A stretch of DNA of 64,000 bases from UBA11957 sp963603285 (GTDB lineage Bacteria > Bacillota > Clostridia > Lachnospirales > Lachnospiraceae), in contig CAVCMG010000002.1 of NCBI GenBank assembly GCA_963603285.1, positions 62,001 to 126,000 on the forward strand. Reading direction: 5' to 3'. The notes under the pieces are model-generated. The model did not search any database. It was not told the origin of the DNA and saw only the letters and a list, made by a program, of their open reading frames with translations. This document shows positions 45,873 to 54,051 of this stretch, piece by piece; the first letter of the stretch is position 1; the number at the start of each line of letters is the position of its first letter. The position numbers and the translations under genes are program-made.

Positions 45873-46232
45873 AATACAGCCTCCCTGTTTTCAGATTTTC
45901 ACCGGAAGCCGACAGGCAGGCCTTTTCCTGTCTTTTTCCTTTTGTTTCCTGTATTATAAGCCCTGGGAATTATCTGAAAAATACGAGGAATTTCTGAATT
46001 TTCTTTCCTATTCCCTACACTATCTGCTATAAACAGGTGTATGGTTCGTTGGAATTTGCTTTTATCCTCCTGTATGTATCGTTATTTTTGTATTATTTCT
46101 CATGATATTCTTATATGTTTTGTACAGTTTTATTTTTCTAACTTCTTTTATATAATATATTTATATATATTTTGTGCGATATTCTCATACAANNNNNNNN
46201 NNATTATGACAGCCCACCAAAGGAGTATGCTT
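45873..46232. promoter_or_regulatory. Divergent promoter region between UroD-like and PucR-like genes, with assembly gap
   Basis: The 360-base region is AT-rich and holds no gene. On the minus strand TATAAT at 45953-45958 is the likely -10 of the UroD-like operon, with a weak -35. The right part contains the 10-base N run, so some regulatory DNA is missing. Confidence 0.6.
46193..46202. other. Assembly gap of ten Ns
   Basis: Ten undefined bases join two contigs in the leader of the PucR-like gene; the true gap length is unknown. Confidence 0.97.
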
Positions 46233-47762
46233 ATGAAACTGAATCTGTCCATCATTAAAGATACACTCACAGACTTTGTGCCGATCCAGCAACAGCTGGA
46301 CAAAATGACACCCCGCCGCTTAAAGCAGCTGCAGTTTCTTCCCGCCGACGGACAGTTTTGTGACGATATCCTCTACTTTTGCAATGCCGAAGATCTGCCG
46401 GTTTCCCCGGATCTTTCTTCTCCGGTCGCACTGCTCTGTATCGGATTCCTGCCGACTGCCTATACGACAGCTTCCCTGTGCGAATCCCTTTGTTTCAGTA
46501 CCAGTACGGATGAAAAAGCGCTGTGTCAGGCTGTATTGAAGATTTTTGGAAAATTTGCGGACTGGGATATGCAGTTAAAGGATATGCTGATTGAGAACCG
46601 GCCCTTTGCCGATTTTGGTAAAATGGCGCTGGAGATTTTTCAGACACCGGCCCACGCCTACGGTATTTTTGAAAAAATTATTTTCATGGCCTACGATGAG
46701 ACGGATGCCGAAAGCCAAGAGCTGTACTCTGCCTACGCTAACGGTTATGTTTCGGAGGACGAGCGCAGCATTTTATATACAGATAAAGAATTTATGGCAA
46801 CCTTTTCCGAAAAAGGCCCCACATTTTCTTCTAATGAGATTTACAAAACGCAGATTATTTTCAACAATATTTACAGCGACAACGCCTATATCGGCCGTTT
46901 TCTGATTGAAAATACCTACCGGCCGTTTCGGGACAGTGACTATGCCCTTTCCGAATGGTTTGCAGACTATGTACGTCTTCTTCTTCTGCGCAGCCGCCAG
47001 TTCTACTTCCAGACGACCAGAGAATTTGAACAGATGATGCAGGAGCTGACCCTGTCCAATGCCATCTATCTCAAGGAATATGACTACGCCCTGAGATCGA
47101 TCGGCTGGGCCAAGACCGACACCTATCTGTGCATTGCCTGTACGGTTGCCGATACGCCGGGTGCGGAAAAGATCCTGAACGATGCCGCCTTTTATCTGCA
47201 GGAGCTGTTTGACAGCCAGTACATCTATCTGGAACAGCGCTTTATCCTCCAGATCATCAATATCAGCCGGATCTCCATTGATCAGCCGGAGATTCTGCAC
47301 CGGATCTCTATTTTTCTGAAAAACAATGCCCTGCTGGCCGGTACCAGCAGTCTGTACAACGATTTCACCCAGACGCCGCTGCATTTCCAGCAGGCCCGGA
47401 TGATGGCACGTTTTGCCCTGCATGACCGCCACAAAAAGCTCTATGAATTTGACAAGCATGTCCTGCAGCTGATGCTGCACCAGCTGAAATCCGTCGGTAG
47501 TGTCGAGCTTTTCTGCAACAATAAGATCCAGAAGCTGCTCACCTACGACAGGGAGAACGGTACGGAGCTTTTACAGACCCTGCGGGTCTACATGGACAAT
47601 AACCAGAACGTCTCCCGCACCAACAAAGCGCTTTTTATTGCCCGCACGACCTGTCTGTATCGGCTCGAGCGGATCCGCGAGATCACCCATATCAATTTCG
47701 ATGATCCACGGGAGAATCTCTACGTGCGTCTGCTTTTGCAGATGATTGATGCGCTGAATTAA
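46233..47762 (+). CDS. PucR/CdaR-type transcriptional regulator
   Basis: The 509-residue protein ends in the HTH_30 pattern of this family: LLQTLRVYMDNNQNVSRTNK, then LFIARTTCLYRLERI. The N-terminal 340 residues resemble no family I can name with confidence; they may form the ligand-sensing part. CCAAAGGAGTATGCTT fixes the start at MKLNLSIIKDTL. It faces the UroD-BCCT-MFS operon across the gap, so it likely senses that operon's substrate. Confidence 0.82.
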   Translation: MKLNLSIIKDTLTDFVPIQQQLDKMTPRRLKQLQFLPADGQFCDDILYFCNAEDLPVSPDLSSPVALLCIGFLPTAYTTASLCESLCFSTSTDEKALCQAVLKIFGKFADWDMQLKDMLIENRPFADFGKMALEIFQTPAHAYGIFEKIIFMAYDETDAESQELYSAYANGYVSEDERSILYTDKEFMATFSEKGPTFSSNEIYKTQIIFNNIYSDNAYIGRFLIENTYRPFRDSDYALSEWFADYVRLLLLRSRQFYFQTTREFEQMMQELTLSNAIYLKEYDYALRSIGWAKTDTYLCIACTVADTPGAEKILNDAAFYLQELFDSQYIYLEQRFILQIINISRISIDQPEILHRISIFLKNNALLAGTSSLYNDFTQTPLHFQQARMMARFALHDRHKKLYEFDKHVLQLMLHQLKSVGSVELFCNNKIQKLLTYDRENGTELLQTLRVYMDNNQNVSRTNKALFIARTTCLYRLERIREITHINFDDPRENLYVRLLLQMIDALN

Positions 47763-47840
47763 AGCCTTTGTTCTTTATTGTTTTTTCTTTTCTGCGATGA
47801 TACAATGCAGATATTTACGAATACAGGGAAGGATTCTTTT

Positions 47841-49205
47841 ATGCATACAAAAGAAAGCTGTGCCAACCCGATTTTAGAAGGACCGATCACCAGACAGATC
47901 CTGTATTTCTTCTTTCCGATCCTGTTTGGCACATTTTTTCAGCAATTATATAATACCGCCGACATGATCATCGTCGGCCGCTTTGTGGGTACGGATGCGC
48001 TGGCCAGTGTCGGCGGCTCCGCAGCACAGATCATCAATCTGGTCATCGGCTTTTTTACCGGACTGTCGGCCGGTTCCGGCGTGATCATCGCACAAAGCTA
48101 CGGCGCCGGGGATCAAAAGCGGCTGTCCGACAATATCCATACGGCCTATGCCTATGCTGTCATCGGCGGACTTATGTTTACAGTCGTTGGACTTCTTTCG
48201 GCTGCACCATCGCTGACCGCCATGCATAATCCTGCGGAGCTTATGCACGATTCCGTACTGTATCTGCGGATCTACTACAGTGGCATCGTCTTTGTACTGG
48301 TCTTTAATGTCGGTTCCGCCATTTTACGCGCGCTGGGAGATTCCCGGCGGCCGCTGTATGCCCTGATCATCTGCTGCTTTTTTAATATTCTGCTGGATGT
48401 GGTCTTTGTCGTCCTGCTGCCGCTTGGCATTGCCGGTGCAGCGCTGGCCACGGTGCTGTCGCAGCTTGTCAGCGCTGTTTTCGTCACTGTTTTTCTGATG
48501 CACACGCCGCAGGCTCCGCTGATCCTGTCCCGGATCCGCTGTCACCGGCGCTGTCTGTCAGCCCAGCTTTATGTCGGTATCCCTGACGGCTTCCAGACTG
48601 TCATGTACAGCTTTGCCAATCTGATCATCCAGTCCGCGATCAACGGCTACGGTACAAACGCTGTTGCCGCCTGGGCCGCCGAGGCCAAGATCGAGGCTTT
48701 CTTCTGGATGGTCAGCGGCGCATACTGTGTTGCCGCCACGACTTTTACCGGACAGAATTACGGCGCCGGTAAATACGACCGCATACAAAAAGGTACCCGG
48801 ATCTGCTTACTGCTCCATCAGGGTACCTGTGTCATGATCAGTCTTATTTTCTTTATCTTTGCCCGGCCGCTCCTTATGATCTTTACCAGTGATCCCGAGG
48901 TTATCGGTATCGGAATACAGGTGTTGCATCTGGTAACGCCGTTTTATGCGGTTTTCAGCTTTGTGGAGATTCTTTCCAGCGTTTTACGCGGGATGAACGA
49001 TGTGATCCTTCCGATGCTGCTGACACTGTTCGGCGTCTGCATCCTGCGGATTATCTGGACGCTTGGCATCGTTCCGCCGCATCCGGGCATACCGATGCTG
49101 TGTGCAAATTATCCGATCACATGGATCACAACGTCCATACTGTTTATCGTCTATTATTTTTACAGAAAACGACATGGACTGTACACCAGTCACACAAGTA
49201 AATAA
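47841..49205 (+). CDS. MATE-family efflux transporter
   Basis: The 454-residue protein has twelve helices in two related halves. The first begins QILYFFFPILFGTFFQQLYN, with TADMIIVGRFVGTDALASVG following, a classical MATE motif. Such pumps exchange Na+ or H+ for drugs or cationic metabolites. The start is MHTKESC, preceded by GGGAAGGATT. It lies alone between the PucR-like gene and a bidirectional terminator. Confidence 0.94.
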   Translation: MHTKESCANPILEGPITRQILYFFFPILFGTFFQQLYNTADMIIVGRFVGTDALASVGGSAAQIINLVIGFFTGLSAGSGVIIAQSYGAGDQKRLSDNIHTAYAYAVIGGLMFTVVGLLSAAPSLTAMHNPAELMHDSVLYLRIYYSGIVFVLVFNVGSAILRALGDSRRPLYALIICCFFNILLDVVFVVLLPLGIAGAALATVLSQLVSAVFVTVFLMHTPQAPLILSRIRCHRRCLSAQLYVGIPDGFQTVMYSFANLIIQSAINGYGTNAVAAWAAEAKIEAFFWMVSGAYCVAATTFTGQNYGAGKYDRIQKGTRICLLLHQGTCVMISLIFFIFARPLLMIFTSDPEVIGIGIQVLHLVTPFYAVFSFVEILSSVLRGMNDVILPMLLTLFGVCILRIIWTLGIVPPHPGIPMLCANYPITWITTSILFIVYYFYRKRHGLYTSHTSK

Positions 49206-49215
49206 ACACAAATAC

Positions 49216-49261
49216 AAAAACAGGGATATCATGTCACACACCATGCATATCCCCGTTTTTC
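49216..49261. terminator. Bidirectional terminator between MATE and MBL genes
   Basis: AAAAACAGGGATAT pairs with ATATCCCCGTTTTT (one mismatch), serving both converging genes. Confidence 0.88.
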
Positions 49262-49284
49262 GGTTCTACAGACTGTATGCCAAA

Positions 49285-50085
49285 CTACAGCTCAATAACT
49301 TCCATATCCTCTGGTACAAACAGATGGCCATGGTAATACTGCTTTCCCTCGGCCGTATAGAGCGCTTTACGGTCCCGGATATTCCTGTCCTCTGTATGAT
49401 ACAGAAGCAGATTTTCCACATCCAGCGCCTCTGCCAGCTCACAGGCATCCTTCACTGTAGAATGATGCTTTTCATACGGAGAGAAAATATCCGCCTCCCC
49501 GTACAGGCAGAACGCCTCATGCAGAAGCCACGTACTGTTCTTTGCATATTTTTCTTCACAGGGATTGTACGGCTCATCCCCACAGCAGGTCAGCTTTTTG
49601 CCCTCTCCCATATCCATGGTAAAACCAAACTGCTTTGCTTTCGTAGAAGCGATATCAAAAAAGGTTACATCTCTTCCGAGAATTTTTCTCGTCTCTCCAT
49701 CTGTAACAACCACCAGATGCAGTCTGTCCTCCAGAAATCTCGTCTGCTTCGGCTGCAGCAGCTTTTCCGACAGCTCCCGGATCAGCCCGATCACCTCATC
49801 GTGCCCATAGATCGTAGCATCGCCCTCATACGTGTCCTTTGCCATATTCTGGCAGATCAGCCGCACCATCCAGACAATCCCCAGCAGATGATCGATATGT
49901 TTGTGCGTCACAAAAATATCGTGAATATTCTTCCAGTCAATCCCCGCCATTTTCAGCCGGTGCAGCACCTCATTACCACCCCCGCCATCAACCAGAAAAT
50001 GTCTGTCCTCATCCGAAATCACAAAACACGTATTATAACACTCCGTCACCAGCGCATTGCCAGTGCCTAACATCGTTAATTTCAT
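49285..50085 (-). CDS. MBL-fold metallohydrolase, RNase Z-like
   Basis: The 266-residue protein starts with a beta-lactamase fold (MKLTMLGTGNALVTE, then HFLVDGGGGNEV) and the zinc motif THKHIDHLLG. It resembles the ribonuclease Z and phosphodiesterase branch but lacks the long exosite of tRNase Z, so the substrate is uncertain. GTAAGGAGAAGATAT precedes the ATG. It lies downstream of repeat D. Confidence 0.86.
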   Translation of the reverse strand: MKLTMLGTGNALVTECYNTCFVISDEDRHFLVDGGGGNEVLHRLKMAGIDWKNIHDIFVTHKHIDHLLGIVWMVRLICQNMAKDTYEGDATIYGHDEVIGLIRELSEKLLQPKQTRFLEDRLHLVVVTDGETRKILGRDVTFFDIASTKAKQFGFTMDMGEGKKLTCCGDEPYNPCEEKYAKNSTWLLHEAFCLYGEADIFSPYEKHHSTVKDACELAEALDVENLLLYHTEDRNIRDRKALYTAEGKQYYHGHLFVPEDMEVIEL

Positions 50086-50128
50086 ATATCTTCTCCTTAC
50101 CGCTACTTCTCACTGTCAGGCTGTAATG

Positions 50129-50392
50129 CAAAAAGTAACTGGGCCGGAGCTCTATATACGGAACGGGTGCATAAAGTGAAGGTGAGACAGCACTTGGTTC
50201 GCAGCTGACCAGAGGATATGGGCATCTGCCGCATACCAGGCGGCAGATGAGGGTGTCCTGAGCTGCGTTTGCATCAGCAAACACAGCGAATACACCCGGT
50301 CCCACATCCGGCGGGAAGCTGCAAACCTAGTGCAGTCCACCTGAATGTCTGCACCCGTTCCGTACATAGAGCTCCGGCCCAGTTGCTTTTTG
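50129..50392. repeat. Long inverted repeat D with branched interior
   Basis: The arms 50129-50171 and 50350-50392 pair at 41 of 43 positions. A second stem pairs 50190-50206 with 50317-50333 (15 of 17). Inside, CATCTGCCG/CGGCAGATG (50223-50249) and GTTTGC/GCAAAC (50267-50282) form hairpins. The whole 264 bases can fold as a multibranched structure. It fills the 335-base gap between the HAD gene and the MBL gene. I see no coding frame. Confidence 0.9.
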
Positions 50393-50420
50393 TATCACAG
50401 CCGTCCGTTCTCATTCTACA

Positions 50421-51071
50421 CTACTCTTCTATAAATTTCCAGAGATCTTCCGGCTCATCCGCGATCCACTCAGCTCCATGCGCTTTAAGAAACTCCCGTC
50501 CCCGAAAGCCCCAGCTCACCCCGATCACCGACATCCCGGCATTTTTCGCCGTCTCCACATCCACATCGGAATCCCCGATATACACCGCCTCGTCCGTCGT
50601 CTTCCCCAGTGTCCTCAACACCTCATTTACACTGTCCGGACACGGCTTTCTGCGGATCCCTTCTCTCTCACCAACCACAAAATCAAACATCCCCGGAAAA
50701 TACTGCTCACACAGCTCCTGTACCGCAAAATCCGCCTTATTCGACACAACCGCCGTCTGGCAGCCTCTTTCCCGTACCGCTTTTAAAAATTCCGGAATTC
50801 TCTCATACGGCTTCGTATGGTCAGCACAGTGCTCACCGTAATGCCGCTTAAACGTCGCCAGCACACGCTGCGTCTCCTTATCCGGTGTCCCAGCTGGTAC
50901 AGCCCGCTCGATCAGCTTTCCGATCCCGTTGCCGACAAACCGGCGCACCTCATCCAATGTACGCTGCGGAAATCCATGGAAATCCAGCGCATAATTGGTA
51001 CTTTTCTTCAGATCCTCGAGGGTATTCAGGATCGTGCCATCCAGATCAAAAATCAACAGCCCGTACTTCAT
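50421..51071 (-). CDS. HAD-superfamily phosphatase, phosphoglycolate phosphatase-like
   Basis: The 216-residue protein has the HAD motifs DLDGTILNT (I), SNKAD (II), a Lys in RRKPCPDSV (III) and IGDSDVDVETAKNAG (IV). Between them lies a helical cap of the phosphoglycolate phosphatase (Gph) type. It dephosphorylates a small phosphoester, most often 2-phosphoglycolate. Its start overlaps the FadR stop by four bases, so it is co-transcribed with FadR and, upstream, LrgB and LrgA. Confidence 0.9.
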   Translation of the reverse strand: MKYGLLIFDLDGTILNTLEDLKKSTNYALDFHGFPQRTLDEVRRFVGNGIGKLIERAVPAGTPDKETQRVLATFKRHYGEHCADHTKPYERIPEFLKAVRERGCQTAVVSNKADFAVQELCEQYFPGMFDFVVGEREGIRRKPCPDSVNEVLRTLGKTTDEAVYIGDSDVDVETAKNAGMSVIGVSWGFRGREFLKAHGAEWIADEPEDLWKFIEE

Positions 51072-51811
51072 GATTCTACCTCCATCGCTGTATCTATAAT
51101 ACCATAATGCTTCTCAATCGCCGCATTACAGCGCTGCATATCGCCCGTTTTCAGTCCATCCAGTATCTCCCGGTGCACACCACCAAGCTCCTGCCGTACA
51201 GCCTCCGATACTTTGCGCAAACACCGGTCAATCCATTCCCGGTAAACCTCCACAACCGCATCCATGATCGTAATCCAAAACGTATTTTCTGTCTCACAGA
51301 TCAGCCCGTAATGAAAGGCCCGGTCTCTTTCGATCTCATCCTCGATCGTCTCTGCCGGTCGGTTCAGGATCTCCTCCAGACCACTGTACCAGCCGTCCGG
51401 CTTCTCCATCTCATGGATTGCTGCGCAGGCCGCCTTTTCCATATGCTTCCGGAAGGTACAGATATCTCTCTGGCTCGTCGTATTGACCGCCAGCATCATA
51501 TAGATCATCTGTTTCAATGCCGGGCCGAAATTCCCGGCCACATAATTGCCGGAGCCCTGCCGCCGCTCGATCATCCCCATTGCCAGAAAAATACTCAGTG
51601 TCTCCCGGGTTGAATTGCGGCTGATGCCCAGCGTCTCCGCAATGGAACGCTCGGTGGGCAGCTTGTCTCCCGGACGAACCACCCCCTCCAGAATCAGCCG
51701 GTATATGTATTGAAATGCCTTATCGTATTCCTGTCCGGTCAAACCATACGCTCCTTTTCTTCGTTCATTCTCCAAAAATCCGGCAGATTCCCGTTTTGGT
51801 TCTCCTGCCAT
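51068..51811 (-). CDS. FadR-subfamily GntR regulator
   Basis: The 247-residue protein has a GntR winged helix-turn-helix (PGDKLPTERSIAETLGISRN, then GMIERRQGSGNYV) and a helical FadR/FCD-type ligand domain typical of 2-hydroxyacid or short-acid sensors. It lies downstream of LrgAB and next to a phosphoglycolate-phosphatase-like gene. Paired TTGGT-type palindromes in front of lrgA match the FadR-group operator shape. It probably senses lactate, glycolate or a similar acid. Confidence 0.88.
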   Translation of the reverse strand: MAGEPKRESAGFLENERRKGAYGLTGQEYDKAFQYIYRLILEGVVRPGDKLPTERSIAETLGISRNSTRETLSIFLAMGMIERRQGSGNYVAGNFGPALKQMIYMMLAVNTTSQRDICTFRKHMEKAACAAIHEMEKPDGWYSGLEEILNRPAETIEDEIERDRAFHYGLICETENTFWITIMDAVVEVYREWIDRCLRKVSEAVRQELGGVHREILDGLKTGDMQRCNAAIEKHYGIIDTAMEVES

Positions 51812-51862
51812 ACCTTTTCCGTTATCTGTACTTTATCATAAATAGCTTTACATACCACACTT

Positions 51863-52555
51863 TTACAGGAAATTGGCAAATACTGAGGCCACAACCACCG
51901 TCAGCACACCGGCCACAGCAATCGCCAGACTGCTGATCGCACCCTCAACCTCGCCCATCTCCATGGCCTTTGCCGTACCGATGGCATGGGAAGCGGAACC
52001 GATGGCCAGTCCTTTGGCGATCGGATGCTCGATCTTAAAGACCTTACAGATCAGCTCTGCAAGAATATTGCCCAGCACACCGGTAATGATGATAACCGCC
52101 ACTGTGATCGTCACATAACCGCCCAGCTCCTCCGATACGCCCATACCGATAGCCGTCGTGATGGACTTTGGTAACAGCGTGACATATTCCTGATGATTCA
52201 GTCCGAGAAGCTTTGCCAGTACCAGCACCGTCACTACGCTGGTCAGCACACCGGTGCCGATGCCAAGAAGCATGGCCTGCCAGTTTTTCTTTAACAGCTC
52301 CAGCTGTTCATACAGCGGAACGGCCAGACAGACCGTAGCCGGTGTCAGAAACCAGCTTAAATAATGCGCGCTGGCATTGTATGTATCATAATCCACACCG
52401 GATACCGCCAGTACAGCGATACAGATTGCAATGGAGATCAGCAGCGGATTAAAAATACCCAGTCCTGTTTTTTTCTTGATCAGATCGCCAATCAGATATG
52501 CAACGATACTTAACGTCACACCAAAAAAGACACTATCGGTCAGAAGATTCTGCAT
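51863..52555 (-). CDS. lrgB: LrgB-family membrane protein
   Basis: The 230-residue protein has about seven helices and the LrgB pattern (AMLLGIGTGVLTSVVTVLVL; SITTAIGMGVSEELGGYVTI; ASHAIGTAKAMEMGEVEGAI). The start MQNLLTDSVFF follows AAAGGAGGAAAAAAGC; it overlaps the lrgA end by 23 bases. LrgAB pairs act in murein-hydrolase control and, in characterised cases, in pyruvate or glycolate transport. Confidence 0.93.
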   Translation of the reverse strand: MQNLLTDSVFFGVTLSIVAYLIGDLIKKKTGLGIFNPLLISIAICIAVLAVSGVDYDTYNASAHYLSWFLTPATVCLAVPLYEQLELLKKNWQAMLLGIGTGVLTSVVTVLVLAKLLGLNHQEYVTLLPKSITTAIGMGVSEELGGYVTITVAVIIITGVLGNILAELICKVFKIEHPIAKGLAIGSASHAIGTAKAMEMGEVEGAISSLAIAVAGVLTVVVASVFANFL

Positions 52556-52916
52556 GCTTTTTTCCTCCTTTTTCCTGCTTACGCAGTACAAACTGCGCTG
52601 TATGACCGCTGACCACCATAACAGTGAAGATCGTAACAACGGTGATAATAGCTACCGGGATCAGAAGCGGCTGCAGCGTATCCCAGGACACCATCAGTCC
52701 TACACCTGCCGGAATAAACATCAGCGGCATGATCTCGATCAGAAACTTTGCTGTATCCTTTACATCATCCAGCTTCAATATACCGGTAAGCAAGGCGGCA
52801 AACATCAGCACCATGCCATATATACTGGCCGGTACCGGCAGCGGCAGCACGTATTTCAGAAACTCGCCGATAAAAGAAACCGCGATAATAATCACGAACT
52901 GTTTCACATACTTCAT
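52533..52916 (-). CDS. lrgA: LrgA/CidA-family membrane protein
   Basis: The 127-residue protein has four helices: LPLPVPASIYGMVLMFAALL and KFLIEIMPLMFIPAGVGLMV are the family signatures. Its start MKYVKQF follows CAGGAGAGAGAAAACC. It is the first gene of lrgA-lrgB-fadR-HAD, under two palindromes at 52949-52976. LrgA works with LrgB as a membrane channel or transport pair. Confidence 0.92.
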   Translation of the reverse strand: MKYVKQFVIIIAVSFIGEFLKYVLPLPVPASIYGMVLMFAALLTGILKLDDVKDTAKFLIEIMPLMFIPAGVGLMVSWDTLQPLLIPVAIITVVTIFTVMVVSGHTAQFVLRKQEKGGKKHAESSDR

Positions 52917-52948
52917 TGGTTTTCTCTCTCCTGTGTCTAAACATAAAA

Positions 52949-52976
52949 TTGGTAGTACCAAAATTGGCACTACCAA
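52949..52976. promoter_or_regulatory. Tandem FadR-type operators in front of lrgA
   Basis: TTGGTAGTACCAA (52949-52961) and TTGGCACTACCAA (52964-52976) are two palindromes 15 bases apart centre to centre, matching the TNGTNNNACNA shape of FadR-group GntR sites. They lie 33 bases before the lrgA start. Confidence 0.78.
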
Positions 52977-53136
52977 TCATTATAATCCGATCTTCTTTTC
53001 TGTCAATCCGTTATTTGTATTTTTCGACAAATATCTGCCATGTTTTCTGTGCATATTGTCCTGTATCTATCGAAAAAATGTTTCTGCTGCCTTAAAAGGA
53101 ATCGCAGCCGCAGCTGTACATTTCCGGGCAGTACAC

Positions 53137-53868
53137 TTAATCATGTCTCTGCTCTGTATTATGATAGTTCTCACAGAATCGGGCAGCAAAGGATGGGGCT
53201 TCCCCTCCGGCATATAAATGGGACTGTTCACCGTAGCTGTTGATACGGAAAATAGCCGTACCCTCCCGGCGTTCCTCGGTATAGATCGTTGTCACACTTG
53301 ACGGTGCAGCACTCGTAAAATGCCACAGTGTCATCGGAGATACATTCATCAGATGACTCAGCAATACACACTGCAGTCCGAAGTGGCAGAAAAATACCAG
53401 CGTGTCCTGATTTTCCTTTTCCACCCGGTAAGCTTCGCCATCACGCACATAGCCATGGGTAGCCAGTACCTGATCAAAATTACGGATCACCCATTCGTAT
53501 TCCTCGCGCACATGACCGGCCTGCATGATCTCTGTATCACACCACTCCGCCGGATCGGCGTATCTTTTATCTGCCAGCCAGTCCTGGGGCAGCCAGTCCC
53601 AGACGATCATCTTTTTCTCTGTAACGTCCGGGCGCATGATCTGGGGTGAAAACTCCCGCAGCCATTCGCAGGTCAGCGCCGTCTTGCCCAGCTTCTTTAA
53701 GGTCGGCTCCGCTGTACGCTGTGCCCGGCCCATCGGTGATACATAAATATAATCCAGTTTTTCCTTTTTCAGCTTTTCAGAAAGCAGCTCTGCTTCGCGA
53801 AAGCCCTTTTCTGTCAGGGAATCGTGCTCATAATCCGGATCCCCGTGTCTGACGATCAGTATTCTCAT
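53137..53868 (-). CDS. Histidine phosphatase family protein
   Basis: The 243-residue protein has the phosphoglycerate-mutase/acid-phosphatase fold: RHGDPDYEHDSLTEKGFREA contains the RHG phosphohistidine motif, and VFFCHFGLQ supplies the second His. The acid is expected in the middle part. MRILIVRHG is chosen as start after GAGGAGGACTATT. The physiological substrate is unknown. Its C-terminal third varies in this group. Confidence 0.88.
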   Translation of the reverse strand: MRILIVRHGDPDYEHDSLTEKGFREAELLSEKLKKEKLDYIYVSPMGRAQRTAEPTLKKLGKTALTCEWLREFSPQIMRPDVTEKKMIVWDWLPQDWLADKRYADPAEWCDTEIMQAGHVREEYEWVIRNFDQVLATHGYVRDGEAYRVEKENQDTLVFFCHFGLQCVLLSHLMNVSPMTLWHFTSAAPSSVTTIYTEERREGTAIFRINSYGEQSHLYAGGEAPSFAARFCENYHNTEQRHD

Positions 53869-53970
53869 AATAGTCCTCCTCAGGATCCGCCATTTCTTCA
53901 CGAATCCGACAAGAGTATACCACATATACCCACAATAAGAAACACGTTTCACGAGTTTCTTATCTCACGT

Positions 53971-54002
53971 AAAAAGGGGAAGCACCCTAAGGTACTTCCC
54001 CT
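53971..54002 (-). terminator. Terminator of the sugar ABC operon
   Basis: On the minus strand GGGGAAGTACC pairs with GGTGCTTCCCC and is followed by TTTTT, about 50 bases after the substrate-binding protein gene. Confidence 0.9.
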
Positions 54003-54051
54003 GTCATTACTTACGTATTTTGTTTACTAACAACTTACGAAGCCTTTAAGA

